Origin: an uncultured Lachnospiraceae bacterium
Lineage (GTDB): Bacteria; Bacillota; Clostridia; Lachnospirales; Lachnospiraceae
DNA: 64,000 nucleotides
Assembly: GCA_945919795.1 (NCBI GenBank)
Contig: CAMEJJ010000004.1
Coordinates: forward strand, 1-64,000
Direction: 5' to 3'
This document shows positions 24,182-33,931 of this stretch, piece after piece. Below the pieces are notes generated by a model that saw only the letters and a program-made list of their open reading frames with translations, did no database searches and was not told the origin of the DNA. The stretch's first letter is position 1, and each line of letters starts with the position of its first letter. Both the position numbers and the translations under genes were made by a program.

Positions 24182-27079
24182 TTATTCACAGTCTTTTAAA
24201 AGTTCAAACGCAACCGTAAATGTCTTCCCGGTCAACGTATCATCCGTCAAATCAAATCGAATCGTGGTCATTTCAAACATATCCCACATCGGATATGCAT
24301 AAAGCGGAATCAGCAAATCCCCGTTTTGTGCCACGCAGGAAATGGCATACTCTTCCATCGACGCTCCGTCCGGATAAGAAAAATACAGCTTCATATTTAC
24401 TTTCTCATGATCTTCCAGATCATCACACTGAAAATGAACCAATAAATATTCTGCATCTGAAACAATCCGGTCTCCGCTAAATGAAACCCGGAAATTGGAA
24501 GTATCACTAACCGGTGTATAACTTCCGTTTTGATCCGTCTCCATCCCGTTGGTTTCCAAATACTCATAAGACATGGGAACTGTCTCATAATTCTCCCGAT
24601 TGATTGACCTTCCCCAGACAACAGGAAGTGCCAGCAAATCAGAAGTTGTCATAGCGCTGTAAAAAGTGCCCCCACCGTCTGTTGCCCATGCAGGCGCAGT
24701 CACATCATCCGATAACAAAAAGCATACGGAACCATACTGATAAGGAAGATACCCCTTTTGCATGACAAGCTGATAAATTTCTTTATAGCGCAGGGAAATA
24801 CTTCCACCGTCATTATTCCAGTAAGGTGCCACCAAAATCAGTTTGGGAAGATCTTCCTCCAATGCTTCTAACATTCTTTTTCTTGTCGCATCCGAAGTTC
24901 CGTGATACAGTGCGCAATAAGAAAAAGGCGTTTCTTTATCAAACATCATATAAAAAGCCGACTGATTCGTAAAATCCAGATAGGTTTCTCCATCCGGGCA
25001 AAGTTCATGAACGACAAAAGCTGTTTCTTCTACCTGCTTGGCGGTTTCTGCGGGCATGAAAACCGTCCCCATCTTTTCACATCCGATTTCATTTCCGTTA
25101 AGTTTTACAAACTGGTCTGAAATCTCTTCCAATGTAAGGGCGTTTTTTTGTGCATCTGAAAAATCATATGTGTTCAAAATCAATGCAGATGCCAAAATGC
25201 AGGCCGGCAAAATCTTTGCTTTGGACTCTGCCTGAAACAAAACATAGGCCAGTAACAACAATAAAACTACATTCACAATGGATGCGCGCTCACCGGCAAA
25301 GATACTGCCAAAGGTATAACTGCAGATCATATAGCAAAATACAACAACTGTAATCAGCAACTCAACATAAAAAGATTTTTTATAATAGCAGGCCATTCCG
25401 ACAATCAAAATAACCGCTGCCATAAATGAAAATTCAATTGTTGCCACATCTATAAACGGATTGGAAAGTCCGAATAGATGGTTGTTGTCGGAAATCAGGA
25501 TGTCATATAATCTGTCTCCCGGAAAATAACCGGAAATTCCAACATTCTCTTTCAGATAACGCACAATTCCCAAAAACATCGGAATAAAGGAGATACCCAA
25601 AAGCATCGTTGCAAGAAATGAAGGAAGATATTTTTTTCTGTTTTCCTTTTTCCATGCAGATAAAAGCTGCGCTCTTCCGTTTTTTGAAAAAATCCGAAAA
25701 CAAAGCGGAATCAGAAGTGCAACCGCCAGTGAACCTCCTATCGCCGGATACCAGGCAATGGAAAGAATCGATGTCACAATATATGCAATCAGGGAACGAT
25801 AAGCATCCTCCTTGATTTTTTTATAAAAAAAGATTAATACTACCGGCAATACCAAAACAAAACGGAAATAATAATACCACTCTCCGATTGTCATGAAAAA
25901 AGCCATAAATGCAACTGCATAGAGAGAAGAACCAAAGCATTTATACACTACATATGCAACAAGTGCCACTAAAATCATGCTTCCGATATAATACGCATAG
26001 AAAAAAGAACCATAAGTACCGTCCAATAAAACTGCATTTATGGAAGCAAAAAAGTAATCACACATTCCATGTATCGGGAAAAAATCAAGATACGGTATTT
26101 TATGATAGGAAATAAATTCCGCAAAAGGAACCGTCAGTTCTCCGTAATGAAACAAATTTACCGAAAACATGGCGTCAACGGGCACATGCATGGTTAGCTG
26201 CATGGAACCGATAAGCATCAGGGTAAACGGATGCACTTTTCCAAAGATTTCTTTCCTTTTTAAAACTGCATATCCTAAAATAAGAAGTATCATTACCACA
26301 GCCAAAATCCTGACACCCGGAAATGACGTACATTCGATGACACCATTATAATTGATTTTAAAAGTAAATAAACTGAGTAAAAAACAAAGCAGTAATGCCT
26401 GTGCTCCCTCTAAATAAACCGTCATGAGATTTAGTTTTGAAACTTTATCCTCAAATATATAGGCCAAAATCAGAATCAAATATGATAAAATCAAGCATAA
26501 AATGAAACCCTTTTTTGCTCCGTTTTCTCCGACCAAACCAAAACTTAATACCATCTGTACAAAGGCTCTGATACCAAAATATGCAATCAAGCAGGATGTA
26601 CAGGCGATATTCAATTTTTCTGCAACATAATGTTCTTTTTGTCGAATTTGTTTGAACCAGTCAATCACATGCAAAAATAAAAGCGCGACAATCAAAGCCC
26701 AGTACAAACGCATGTCATATCCGAATAACTGCTTGACTGCCACCAGTCCGCCGGCTATTAAAAGCACATAAAAACTGAAAGAAAGTTTTTCATGGAAATA
26801 CATCAAAATATGGATGAGTAAATAAAAAAGCGCAAAAAATAAGATAAAAGAAATCAAAAAATGGCGTGGAATCAAAAAATCTGCCGGTTTGTAGTAATCT
26901 TTAAATACGGAAGGCCCCGTTATCAGCTCACTCAGTGTCGCAGCATTTTCCCCATAAACCTTTTTAAAAAAAACATTCATATATAAGTAGGAAGAAAAAA
27001 AAGCCAATACCATACTGCCGATAATAATGAACAATCTTTGTAAATCACTCTTTTTCTCCCGAAAAATTCTTTGTATCAT
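24182..27079 (-). CDS. Large polytopic membrane protein, glycosyltransferase-like
   Basis: 965 residues from the ATG at 27079 (AGAGG six bases upstream); the open frame extends 29 codons further but without a usable start. The first 640 or so residues contain about 14 hydrophobic helices; a loop near residue 310 has LIGSMQLTMHVPVDAMF followed by a conserved-looking HYGELTVPF and FPIHGMCDYF. The last 320 residues are soluble, with beta-rich segments (RVSFSGDRIVSDAEYLLVH). This layout resembles GT-C type glycosyltransferases or uncharacterised exopolysaccharide membrane proteins, in which the acidic motif sits in an outer loop. No definite family. It closes a three-gene surface-glycan group. 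Confidence 0.65.
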   Translation of the reverse strand: MIQRIFREKKSDLQRLFIIIGSMVLAFFSSYLYMNVFFKKVYGENAATLSELITGPSVFKDYYKPADFLIPRHFLISFILFFALFYLLIHILMYFHEKLSFSFYVLLIAGGLVAVKQLFGYDMRLYWALIVALLFLHVIDWFKQIRQKEHYVAEKLNIACTSCLIAYFGIRAFVQMVLSFGLVGENGAKKGFILCLILSYLILILAYIFEDKVSKLNLMTVYLEGAQALLLCFLLSLFTFKINYNGVIECTSFPGVRILAVVMILLILGYAVLKRKEIFGKVHPFTLMLIGSMQLTMHVPVDAMFSVNLFHYGELTVPFAEFISYHKIPYLDFFPIHGMCDYFFASINAVLLDGTYGSFFYAYYIGSMILVALVAYVVYKCFGSSLYAVAFMAFFMTIGEWYYYFRFVLVLPVVLIFFYKKIKEDAYRSLIAYIVTSILSIAWYPAIGGSLAVALLIPLCFRIFSKNGRAQLLSAWKKENRKKYLPSFLATMLLGISFIPMFLGIVRYLKENVGISGYFPGDRLYDILISDNNHLFGLSNPFIDVATIEFSFMAAVILIVGMACYYKKSFYVELLITVVVFCYMICSYTFGSIFAGERASIVNVVLLLLLAYVLFQAESKAKILPACILASALILNTYDFSDAQKNALTLEEISDQFVKLNGNEIGCEKMGTVFMPAETAKQVEETAFVVHELCPDGETYLDFTNQSAFYMMFDKETPFSYCALYHGTSDATRKRMLEALEEDLPKLILVAPYWNNDGGSISLRYKEIYQLVMQKGYLPYQYGSVCFLLSDDVTAPAWATDGGGTFYSAMTTSDLLALPVVWGRSINRENYETVPMSYEYLETNGMETDQNGSYTPVSDTSNFRVSFSGDRIVSDAEYLLVHFQCDDLEDHEKVNMKLYFSYPDGASMEEYAISCVAQNGDLLIPLYAYPMWDMFEMTTIRFDLTDDTLTGKTFTVAFELLKDCE

Positions 27080-27276
27080 GGAATACCTCTGATCATTATA
27101 TTTTCCGTGCGGATAGCGGATACTGTCAGATTTTGCAGACCGCTCAATCCATTCTGAGTATATCATAAAGCATAGAAAGCCTCAAATCTTTTTCCTTTTT
27201 TCGCCAAAGAACACTTGAAAACAACCTTTGTATCGTATACCATGTTAATGGAGAAATATTTAGGAGGAACATATAC

Positions 27277-27990
27277 ATGGAAATGTTATCACTCAAAACA
27301 GAGTTAACCGAAAATGCATATCCCGGACGTGGTATTATCATTGGTAAATCAGCAGACGGTACAAAAGCAGTAACTGCTTACTTTATCATGGGAAGAAGCA
27401 GCAACAGCCGCAACCGTATTTTTGTTGAAGACGGCGAAGGCATTCGTACCCAGGCCTTTGATCCTTCCAAACTGGAAGATCCGAGTTTAATTATCTATGC
27501 TCCGGTCAGAGTACTTGGCAATAAAACAATTGTAACAAATGGTGACCAGACCGATACCATCTACGATGGCATGGATATCCAGTTAACCTTTGAACAATCC
27601 TTAAGAAGTCGTGAATTTGAGCCTGACGGTCCCAATTACACACCCAGAATTTCCGGAATTATGCATATCGAAAACGGCAATTTCAATTATGCAATGTCTA
27701 TTTTAAAAAGCAACAACGGCAATCCCGATTCCTGCAATCGCTACACATTCGCATATGAAAATCCTGTTGCGGGTGAAGGCCATTTTATTCATACTTATAT
27801 GCACGATGGCAATCCCCTTCCCAGCTTCGAAGGAGAGCCTAAGCTTGTGTCTATTCCGGATGACATCAATGCATTCACAGATCTTCTCTGGAGCAGCTTA
27901 AATGAGGATAATAAAGTTTCTTTATTTGTCCGTTATATTGATCTTGCTTCCGGAACATATGAGACAAAGATTGTGAATAAAAATGTGTAA
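27277..27990 (+). CDS. IMP cyclohydrolase, PurO type
   Basis: Catalyses the last step of de novo purine synthesis, ring closure of FAICAR to IMP. 237 residues; the sequence (AYPGRGIIIGKSADG, YFIMGRSSNSRNR, YAPVRVLG, HTYMHDGNPLPSFEGEP) matches the archaeal-type IMP cyclohydrolase family rather than the N-terminal domain of bifunctional PurH. The ATG at 27277 has AGGAGGA upstream. It is followed after 36 bases by the AICAR formyltransferase, so the two PurH activities are encoded by adjacent separate genes on the plus strand. No purine riboswitch is visible in the short upstream gap. Confidence 0.88.
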   Translation: MEMLSLKTELTENAYPGRGIIIGKSADGTKAVTAYFIMGRSSNSRNRIFVEDGEGIRTQAFDPSKLEDPSLIIYAPVRVLGNKTIVTNGDQTDTIYDGMDIQLTFEQSLRSREFEPDGPNYTPRISGIMHIENGNFNYAMSILKSNNGNPDSCNRYTFAYENPVAGEGHFIHTYMHDGNPLPSFEGEPKLVSIPDDINAFTDLLWSSLNEDNKVSLFVRYIDLASGTYETKIVNKNV

Positions 27991-28026
27991 GTTATATATA
28001 GCATATCCAACAAAGGAGTTTTTATT

Positions 28027-29205
28027 ATGAATGAAATTCAATTAAAGTACGGTTGTAACCCCAACCAAAAACCTTCCCGTATCTATATGGAAGACGGCAG
28101 TGAATTACCTGTTACCGTATTAAACGGAAAGCCCGGCTACATCAATTTTTTGGATGCATTTAATGGCTGGCAGTTAGTAAAAGAATTAAAAGAAGCAACC
28201 GGTCTTCCCGCTGCTACTTCTTTCAAACATGTTTCGCCTGCAGGTGCAGCAGTTGGTCTTCCCCTTTCCGATACTCTCGCAAAAATTTATTGGGTGGATG
28301 ATCTTGGAGAATTATCTCCGTTAGCCTGCGCTTACGCAAGAGCACGTGGTGCTGACAGAATGTCATCTTTTGGTGACTTTATTGCATTATCCGATGTCTG
28401 TGATGTTGATACCGCAAAACTGATCAAACGTGAAGTATCTGACGGCGTTATCGCTCCCGGATATACCGATGAAGCTTTAGAGCTTTTGAAAGCAAAGAAA
28501 AAAGGCAACTATAATATTATTCAGATTGATCCTTCTTATACTCCCGCTCCCATTGAGCGCAAACAGGTATATGGTATCACGTTCGAACAGGGACGCAACG
28601 AATTAGATGTAAACGGTGATTTGTTATCCAATATCGTGACCGAAAACAAAGATCTTCCTGAATCAGCACTCATTGATATGAAGATTGCTTTAATCACATT
28701 AAAATATACCCAGTCAAACAGTGTCTGCTATGTAAAAGACGGACAGGCAATCGGTATCGGTGCCGGTCAGCAGTCACGTATTCACTGTACCAGACTAGCC
28801 GGTCAAAAAGCAGACAATTGGTTCTTACGCCAGTCACCTCAGGTCATGGGCTTACAATTCCTTGATACCTTAGGCCGTGCAGACAGAGATAACACCATCG
28901 ACGTTTATATGGGTGATGAATATATGGATGTCTTAGCTGATGGCGAATGGGAAAAGAGATTTAAAGTAAAACCTGCAGTATTCACAGCCGAAGAGAAAAA
29001 AGCATGGCTTGCACAAAACCAGAATGTAACCTGCGGTTCCGATGCTTTCTTCCCCTTCTCAGATAATATCGAAAGAGCTCACAAGAGCGGTGTAAAATAT
29101 ATCGCACAGCCCGGCGGCTCTGTCAGAGATGAACTTGTGATTGAATGTGCAAACAAATATGATATGGTAATGGCATTTACAGGTATCAGACTGTTCCATC
29201 ACTAA
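28027..29205 (+). CDS. AICAR formyltransferase (stand-alone PurH C-domain type)
   Basis: Transfers a formyl group from 10-formyl-THF to AICAR. 392 residues starting NEIQLKYGCNPNQKPSRIYM, the AICARFT start seen after the cyclohydrolase domain in PurH. SFKHVSPAGAAVG carries the catalytic Lys-His pair, and GAGQQSRIHCTRLAG and FPFSDNIERA are the conserved later motifs. The cyclohydrolase domain is absent and is supplied by the gene just upstream. The Shine-Dalgarno AAAGGAG precedes the ATG. A bidirectional terminator follows at 29241. Confidence 0.95.
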   Translation: MNEIQLKYGCNPNQKPSRIYMEDGSELPVTVLNGKPGYINFLDAFNGWQLVKELKEATGLPAATSFKHVSPAGAAVGLPLSDTLAKIYWVDDLGELSPLACAYARARGADRMSSFGDFIALSDVCDVDTAKLIKREVSDGVIAPGYTDEALELLKAKKKGNYNIIQIDPSYTPAPIERKQVYGITFEQGRNELDVNGDLLSNIVTENKDLPESALIDMKIALITLKYTQSNSVCYVKDGQAIGIGAGQQSRIHCTRLAGQKADNWFLRQSPQVMGLQFLDTLGRADRDNTIDVYMGDEYMDVLADGEWEKRFKVKPAVFTAEEKKAWLAQNQNVTCGSDAFFPFSDNIERAHKSGVKYIAQPGGSVRDELVIECANKYDMVMAFTGIRLFHH

Positions 29206-29240
29206 TTTGAGATATATGATTTAGATATATTTGAAAAAAT

Positions 29241-29280
29241 AAAACAGCAATCGTCATGAAGACCATTGCTGTTTTATTTT
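29241..29280. terminator. Bidirectional terminator between AICARFT and the HD gene
   Basis: AAAACAGCAAT (29241-29251) pairs with ATTGCTGTTTTA (29265-29276); T runs lie at the 3' end on either strand, so it can end both convergent transcripts. Confidence 0.85.
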
Positions 29281-29719
29281 ATTCATCCCAGATATGTTTT
29301 TTCATATAGGCAAACCATTCATTGGTTTGCCTATTATCGGATTTAAAATTCAGTAATTTATCCAAGTATCCCTGTTCTTTTACAATTTGTTTACTGATTG
29401 GATAAACCAGTTCGAAAGTCAGACTGATAAACAACAAATCCGCACCAAACTGTGCATGATCAATAGATTTATTATCCGCAAAAGTCCCATATCGTCGTAC
29501 TTGTTCAAATCTTCCGATATCATGCAGCATTCCGGTTAACCATGCCAACGCACAGTCATCTTCTGATAACTGATTACCTTTTGCAATTCTCTCACAAAGA
29601 TTGGCAACCCGAAAAGTATGATCATATTTCAGTTTGATCTTCGGGTCTGATAAATCATAATCTGAGGTATATTCTATAAAACGATTGATTATTTTCTCAC
29701 GATTGATGTATTCTGTCAT
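29279..29719 (-). CDS. HD-domain phosphohydrolase-like protein, probably internally shortened
   Basis: 146 residues. HTFRVANLCERIA provides the first His and LTGMLHDIGRFEQVRRYGTF the HD pair, with the downstream SIDHAQFGADLLF of the family. Relatives I know are markedly longer (above 200 residues): after ADLLF they continue with more metal ligands and a helical core before a tail of the type VKEQGYLDKLLNFK. Here ADLLF is followed almost at once by that tail (YPISKQIVKEQGYLDKLLNF), which suggests an in-frame deletion of roughly 80-100 codons. It may be inactive. Ordinary ATG at 29719 with AAAGG upstream. Confidence 0.7.
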   Translation of the reverse strand: MTEYINREKIINRFIEYTSDYDLSDPKIKLKYDHTFRVANLCERIAKGNQLSEDDCALAWLTGMLHDIGRFEQVRRYGTFADNKSIDHAQFGADLLFISLTFELVYPISKQIVKEQGYLDKLLNFKSDNRQTNEWFAYMKKHIWDE

Positions 29720-29749
29720 AATAGAGCCTTTCTATCCGGTATTCTTGTT

Positions 29750-30964
29750 CTACCTTTCGTCAATCTCTTTCTTTTCCTGATAAGTAAACGTCTGATATGT
29801 CATATACAACACAATTCCCAGCATAACAATCGCCAGAACAGAATAAGGAATGATAATTCTATCCGGTTGATCATAATTGTAATAATAGCTATACGTTAGG
29901 AATGTAATCAATACATGCACTACCGGTACCCAGAAAAGTCGAATACATAAAATACCAATCAGAATACCGATAATTTCAATAAAATATCCATATCTTTCAT
30001 GCATCTGTGGCAAGAAGTAAAGTGCCAGAGCTCCTTGCGTATAGATAATGAAAAGCAACAACTCCGGTGTCAATTTCGTATGCATCAGTTTATAAACAAC
30101 AGCAACCATAAACAACAAAATCACACCAAGAGCAAAAATCTTACCACCGGTGCTATACCAGTCAGGCAGATACAATTCTCCGATAATATAGTAGATATTG
30201 GGATATTTCATGGAAAGGCGATTGGTATCCACACCGGTTTGTGCGAAATAGATCCCCAACAATTCTCCAAGCGGCCTGCCCAAAATCCAAGCCGGAATAA
30301 TACTTAAAAAATAGATACCCGGAACCCATAATAGGTCGACGGATTTAATCTTTTTATAAAGCCATAATAAAATAATAATCGGTGCCCAGAATAAGGCCTG
30401 CAATTTAAACGCAAAAGCAATACCATAGAAAACCATAGCGATTCTTGATTTATCTTTTAATAAAAAAAGAACGGTCAATAGCAAAAACGATGTATAAATG
30501 GAATCACATTGTCCCCACATGGCACTGTTGCTAATAACGGTTGGTGTTAAAAAAACAATACTGCAACCAATGGCCGCCAAAGTTTCACTTTTTCTTGCTT
30601 CATACAAAATCAATCCTGCAGCAATCGCTACAACAACATCAAAAAAAACAGAAATCAGCTTCATGGCAATCATGCTGTGACTGCCGAATTTTGCTGCAAT
30701 TAACAAAAGATACATATACGAAGGCGCATAATCATAAAAATCCTCCGCTAAAGAAGCTGCACCCTTTGCAGCAATTTCATTCATCCATGGTTCAAACCAG
30801 ATGGTCCAATCCCTGCTGACAAACCAGATAAAATGCTTTCTAATCAGCATTCCAAACAGAAATGCCAGCACCAACATTATGATATTGATAATCCTTTTTT
30901 TATCTCCCACAAAACGCAAGGGTCCGTTCGGATAAGACGGAGCCGCTTTGGTCATTTTTTCCAT
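29750..30964 (-). CDS. GT39/GT-C like mannosyltransferase-type membrane protein
   Basis: 404 residues from the ATG at 30964, which has GGAGG eight bases upstream; the open frame begins 23 codons earlier without support. About ten membrane helices. The first outer loop, FVSRDWTIWFEPWMNEIAAK, has the acidic residues expected in GT-C enzymes, and SNSAMWGQCDSIYTSFLLL is the repeated GQ(C/S)D motif seen in uncharacterised Firmicute mannosyltransferase-like proteins. Such enzymes use polyprenyl-phosphate sugars at the outer face of the membrane. Acceptor unknown. Confidence 0.75.
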   Translation of the reverse strand: MEKMTKAAPSYPNGPLRFVGDKKRIINIIMLVLAFLFGMLIRKHFIWFVSRDWTIWFEPWMNEIAAKGAASLAEDFYDYAPSYMYLLLIAAKFGSHSMIAMKLISVFFDVVVAIAAGLILYEARKSETLAAIGCSIVFLTPTVISNSAMWGQCDSIYTSFLLLTVLFLLKDKSRIAMVFYGIAFAFKLQALFWAPIIILLWLYKKIKSVDLLWVPGIYFLSIIPAWILGRPLGELLGIYFAQTGVDTNRLSMKYPNIYYIIGELYLPDWYSTGGKIFALGVILLFMVAVVYKLMHTKLTPELLLFIIYTQGALALYFLPQMHERYGYFIEIIGILIGILCIRLFWVPVVHVLITFLTYSYYYNYDQPDRIIIPYSVLAIVMLGIVLYMTYQTFTYQEKKEIDER

Positions 30965-31061
30965 GGAACTTTCCTCCAAAATGTACAGAATTTCATACTT
31001 TTTTATCTTATCATGTTTATTTTTTTTATGCAATCATTCCACTTCTACAATCCAATCCAGC

Positions 31062-31095
31062 ATAAACAATCCATTCCGGAATAAACAATCCATTC
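31062..31095. repeat. Direct repeat ATAAACAATCCATTC, two exact units
   Basis: The 15-base word occurs at 31062-31076 and 31081-31095 (19-base period). A looser third unit, ACAATGCATT, follows at 31103. It lies between the GT39-like gene and sigG. Confidence 0.75.
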
Positions 31096-31157
31096 TAATA
31101 TACACAATGCATTAAAGCATATATAAATTGGCTTTTCATTTGGTCATTTACTCCCAC

Positions 31158-31934
31158 TTAGTCCAAATAACTCCGCATGGTTTTTAACGCATTTTTTTCC
31201 AGCCTGGAAACCTGCGCCTGAGAAATACCAATCATATCCGATACTTCCATCTGGGTTTTCCCGTCAAAAAAACGAAGTTCTATGATTTCTCTTTCCCTGT
31301 CGTTCAGTTTTTTCATAGCTTCTCCGATTGCAATGTTCTCCACCCAGATTTCCTCTTTATTCTTTTTATCAGAAACCTGATCCATGACATACAACGTATC
31401 CCCGCCATCCGTATAAATTGGTTCATACAGACTCATAGGACTTTGAATGGCATCTAACGCATACACAATATCTTCTTTTGCAATTCCAATCTCCGATGCA
31501 ATTTCTTCTATGGTAGGCTCTTTTAAATTTTTTTTGGTCATATTCTCTTTTGCATATATCGCTTTGTAAGCAGTATCCTTTAAGCTTCTGGATACCCTAA
31601 TGGAACTGTTGTCACGTAAAAAGCGCCGTACTTCCCCAATGATCATCGGAACAGCATAGGTACTGAATTTTACTCCCAGCTCGGCATTAAAATTATCGAT
31701 AGCCTTAATCAGTCCCACGCAGCCAATCTGAAACAAATCATCTGCATTCTCATTTGCAGAGGAAAAACGCTTGATTACGCTTAAAACAAGTCGAAGATTT
31801 CCTTCTATATATGCTTCTCTGGCCTCTGAATCCCCCTGATTTATCTTTGCAAAAAGCACTTCTTTTTCTTCGCTTGACAAAAGTGGCAGTTTTGCTGTAT
31901 TAACTCCGCAGATTTCAACCTTACCCTGAGACAT
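31158..31934 (-). CDS. sigG: Sporulation sigma factor SigG (forespore, late)
   Basis: 258 residues, the usual length. Region 2 contains GNLRLVLSVIKRF, DDLFQIGCVGLIKAIDNF and FSTYAVPMIIGEVRRFLRD; region 3 follows with SLKDTAYKAIYAKENM; region 4 ends TQMEVSDMIGISQAQVSRLE and KTMRSYLD. The N-terminal KVEICGVNTAKLPLLS is the SigG signature start. It directs late forespore transcription after engulfment. It lies downstream of spoIIGA-sigE as in Bacillus, here with two genes inserted between. Confidence 0.96.
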   Translation of the reverse strand: MSQGKVEICGVNTAKLPLLSSEEKEVLFAKINQGDSEAREAYIEGNLRLVLSVIKRFSSANENADDLFQIGCVGLIKAIDNFNAELGVKFSTYAVPMIIGEVRRFLRDNSSIRVSRSLKDTAYKAIYAKENMTKKNLKEPTIEEIASEIGIAKEDIVYALDAIQSPMSLYEPIYTDGGDTLYVMDQVSDKKNKEEIWVENIAIGEAMKKLNDREREIIELRFFDGKTQMEVSDMIGISQAQVSRLEKNALKTMRSYLD

Positions 31935-32002
31935 AAAATAATCCTCCCAATAGATATCTCTATTGAAAGGATTGACTTTTTTTATAAAATTATTCTCTTA
32001 TT

Positions 32003-32812
32003 TTAGCCATTTACTTTTTTCAATATATTGTCCAAAGTTTTAGGCATCAGACGAAATCCCATAGATGCCGGATTTAATACAGCTCCCTGGCATTTACCAA
32101 CAAGCATTTTTTGAATCTGCTCGATTGGAACAATTGTTGCCTGCATGTTGTTCTGGGCATTAAATTTATTGAATTCCACAACATCACCGAAGATAGGAAG
32201 ATAGAATTCACCCTCTTTATTGGCAAGATACGGAATATCAAAGGTTCCATCCTCTAATTTTCCATCCCAGTCTTTTGGCATTTCAACTGTCATTCTGACA
32301 GGTAGCAAATATTTTGATCTGGCAATGTTTACAGCCATCTCTTCTTCTAATTCTCTAAGATTTGTTTTTTCTTCCATCGGAATATCACGTGTAAATTCCT
32401 GAAGGAAATATAAAACTGATATTTCCAAAGACGGATTCAAAAGAGGCTGCTGATTTTCCGGCAGTTTGGAAAAATCAGGCTTCGGAATCACATTTTCCAT
32501 TTTCACTGCATGCTCCCCTTCATCGTTTACAACGACAATCTGGGAAACACCGTAAGAATATAAATCAATAAAAAACTGTTTCATGCTTTTTTGCTCAACT
32601 TTGATACCAAGCATGGCATATTTGTCCGTGCGGTATTCTTTTTCCTTTTCTTTGAATTTCTCTTCGCTGGTAAACGCATAGATCTGATCTTCGCCACCCT
32701 CTTTGTCCCATACGATAAAAGGATGTTTGGTGATACGGGAACCGAGTACCAAAAATGAATCTCTCTTTACTAAATCCATCATAACTGCTTTATCTTTTTC
32801 TGTAATTGCCAT
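32003..32812 (-). CDS. SseB-domain protein
   Basis: 269 residues, no signal peptide or membrane helix. The N-terminal half has KHPFIVWDKEGGEDQIYAFT and the later MLGIKVEQKSMKQFFIDL, a pattern of SseB (enhanced serine sensitivity) domains; the C-terminal part has YFLPIFG-like segments (EGEFYLPIFGDVVEF) of the SseB C-terminal domain. No biochemical role is established for the family. The ATG at 32812 has GGAGAA upstream. It lies between sigG and the phospholipase-like gene on the same strand. Confidence 0.75.
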   Translation of the reverse strand: MAITEKDKAVMMDLVKRDSFLVLGSRITKHPFIVWDKEGGEDQIYAFTSEEKFKEKEKEYRTDKYAMLGIKVEQKSMKQFFIDLYSYGVSQIVVVNDEGEHAVKMENVIPKPDFSKLPENQQPLLNPSLEISVLYFLQEFTRDIPMEEKTNLRELEEEMAVNIARSKYLLPVRMTVEMPKDWDGKLEDGTFDIPYLANKEGEFYLPIFGDVVEFNKFNAQNNMQATIVPIEQIQKMLVGKCQGAVLNPASMGFRLMPKTLDNILKKVNG

Positions 32813-32969
32813 TTTTTATTCTCCTGTATTCTTATTTCATGCAAAACAAATATCATGCAGTATCGTTTTCCTAAGAACTGTATACAAATTATATTCTGAT
32901 ATTTGTCTTTATAATTGCACTAGGAACAGTATACCACAGTTTCTTATCGGTTGTCTTTAAAAATTTCTT

Positions 32970-33845
32970 TCACACATCTTCCCCCGTATGATAAGAGCGA
33001 CTTCCGATACAATCAAATAACTTTTGTCTGTCAGCCTTTTCCTGCAACACCTCTTCCAAAACTGACATGCAGGCTTCGAAATCCTGTAATCCCTGTTTAA
33101 ATCGTTCCCGAAACATCAGATAATCCGTTTTTGTCACATCATACGTATTGTTATTCACAAATAAAGCCGAGGAAAAAGAAAACCCTAACAACCTTTTTTC
33201 AACCGGACCATATAATTTCTCCCGGATTCCAGAATCATCCTTAATCAGAAATGTGATAAGATGATAGCAAAAAAAGTTAATGGAAAACTGTAGATGACTA
33301 ATCGGATGCCGTTCCTGATAAGTTAAGTTCAGGGCTTTTTTTAGCAATTTTTTAACGGTTACTTGTTCTGTCCGATTCAGATGCGTAAGCCGCGGCGCAC
33401 TGATTTTAGCAACATCCCGCCCCAGAAATTCTCTTGCGATAAAAACATCCATCGCACCTTCGTATCGGAAATGTGCCGCCAGATTTTGTTTGGTATCATT
33501 ACCGGTCACTTCATAAACCAAAGGATGCGCATTACAGTCTAACATATAGTGTCCGACAAAACCGGCATAATAACTGATGGCAATCTCTTTTTGCGTGCCG
33601 GCAAACGAATTTGCACATAAAAACAGATTTTTTAAAAACAAACCGGTATGATTTTCATGTAACATGGTACCAATACTTGTTCCCGGTCTGAGTAAATCAA
33701 AAAAATCATAAAAAAACACATCCGGTCCGGCCAAACCCACGCAATACGAATGGGGATGACTTTTCATCATATCTTTCACGTTTCCGTCCTTCAAATCTCT
33801 ATAATTTAAAATCCCACACGTGTAGTGTGTTATATATGCCGGCAT
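32970..33845 (-). CDS. Zinc-dependent phospholipase C-like protein
   Basis: 291 residues starting MPAYITHYTCGILNYRDL, with GLAGPDVFFYDF, MLHENHTGLF, and GFVGHYMLDCNAHPLVYEV. The His and Asp residues in these four segments correspond to the zinc ligands of the bacterial phospholipase C/S1-P1-like fold. No signal peptide is present, so the protein is cytoplasmic, unlike clostridial toxins. Relatives in Lachnospiraceae are uncharacterised. It sits inside the sporulation sigma block (sigE upstream, sigG downstream), which hints at expression in sporulation. Confidence 0.8.
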   Translation of the reverse strand: MPAYITHYTCGILNYRDLKDGNVKDMMKSHPHSYCVGLAGPDVFFYDFFDLLRPGTSIGTMLHENHTGLFLKNLFLCANSFAGTQKEIAISYYAGFVGHYMLDCNAHPLVYEVTGNDTKQNLAAHFRYEGAMDVFIAREFLGRDVAKISAPRLTHLNRTEQVTVKKLLKKALNLTYQERHPISHLQFSINFFCYHLITFLIKDDSGIREKLYGPVEKRLLGFSFSSALFVNNNTYDVTKTDYLMFRERFKQGLQDFEACMSVLEEVLQEKADRQKLFDCIGSRSYHTGEDV

Positions 33846-33931
33846 ACTTCCTCCTTACTTGCACTCCAATCCATTATATCGCCTTCTCCCTGACAGGACA
33901 AACAATCACGAAAATTCTGCTTTCTTTCACA

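Noticed and set aside
27144-27276. Possible purine riboswitch or PurR site ahead of the IMP cyclohydrolase gene
   Set aside because: The gap is too short for a full aptamer plus expression platform and I see no aptamer core or CGAA-type PurR box pair.
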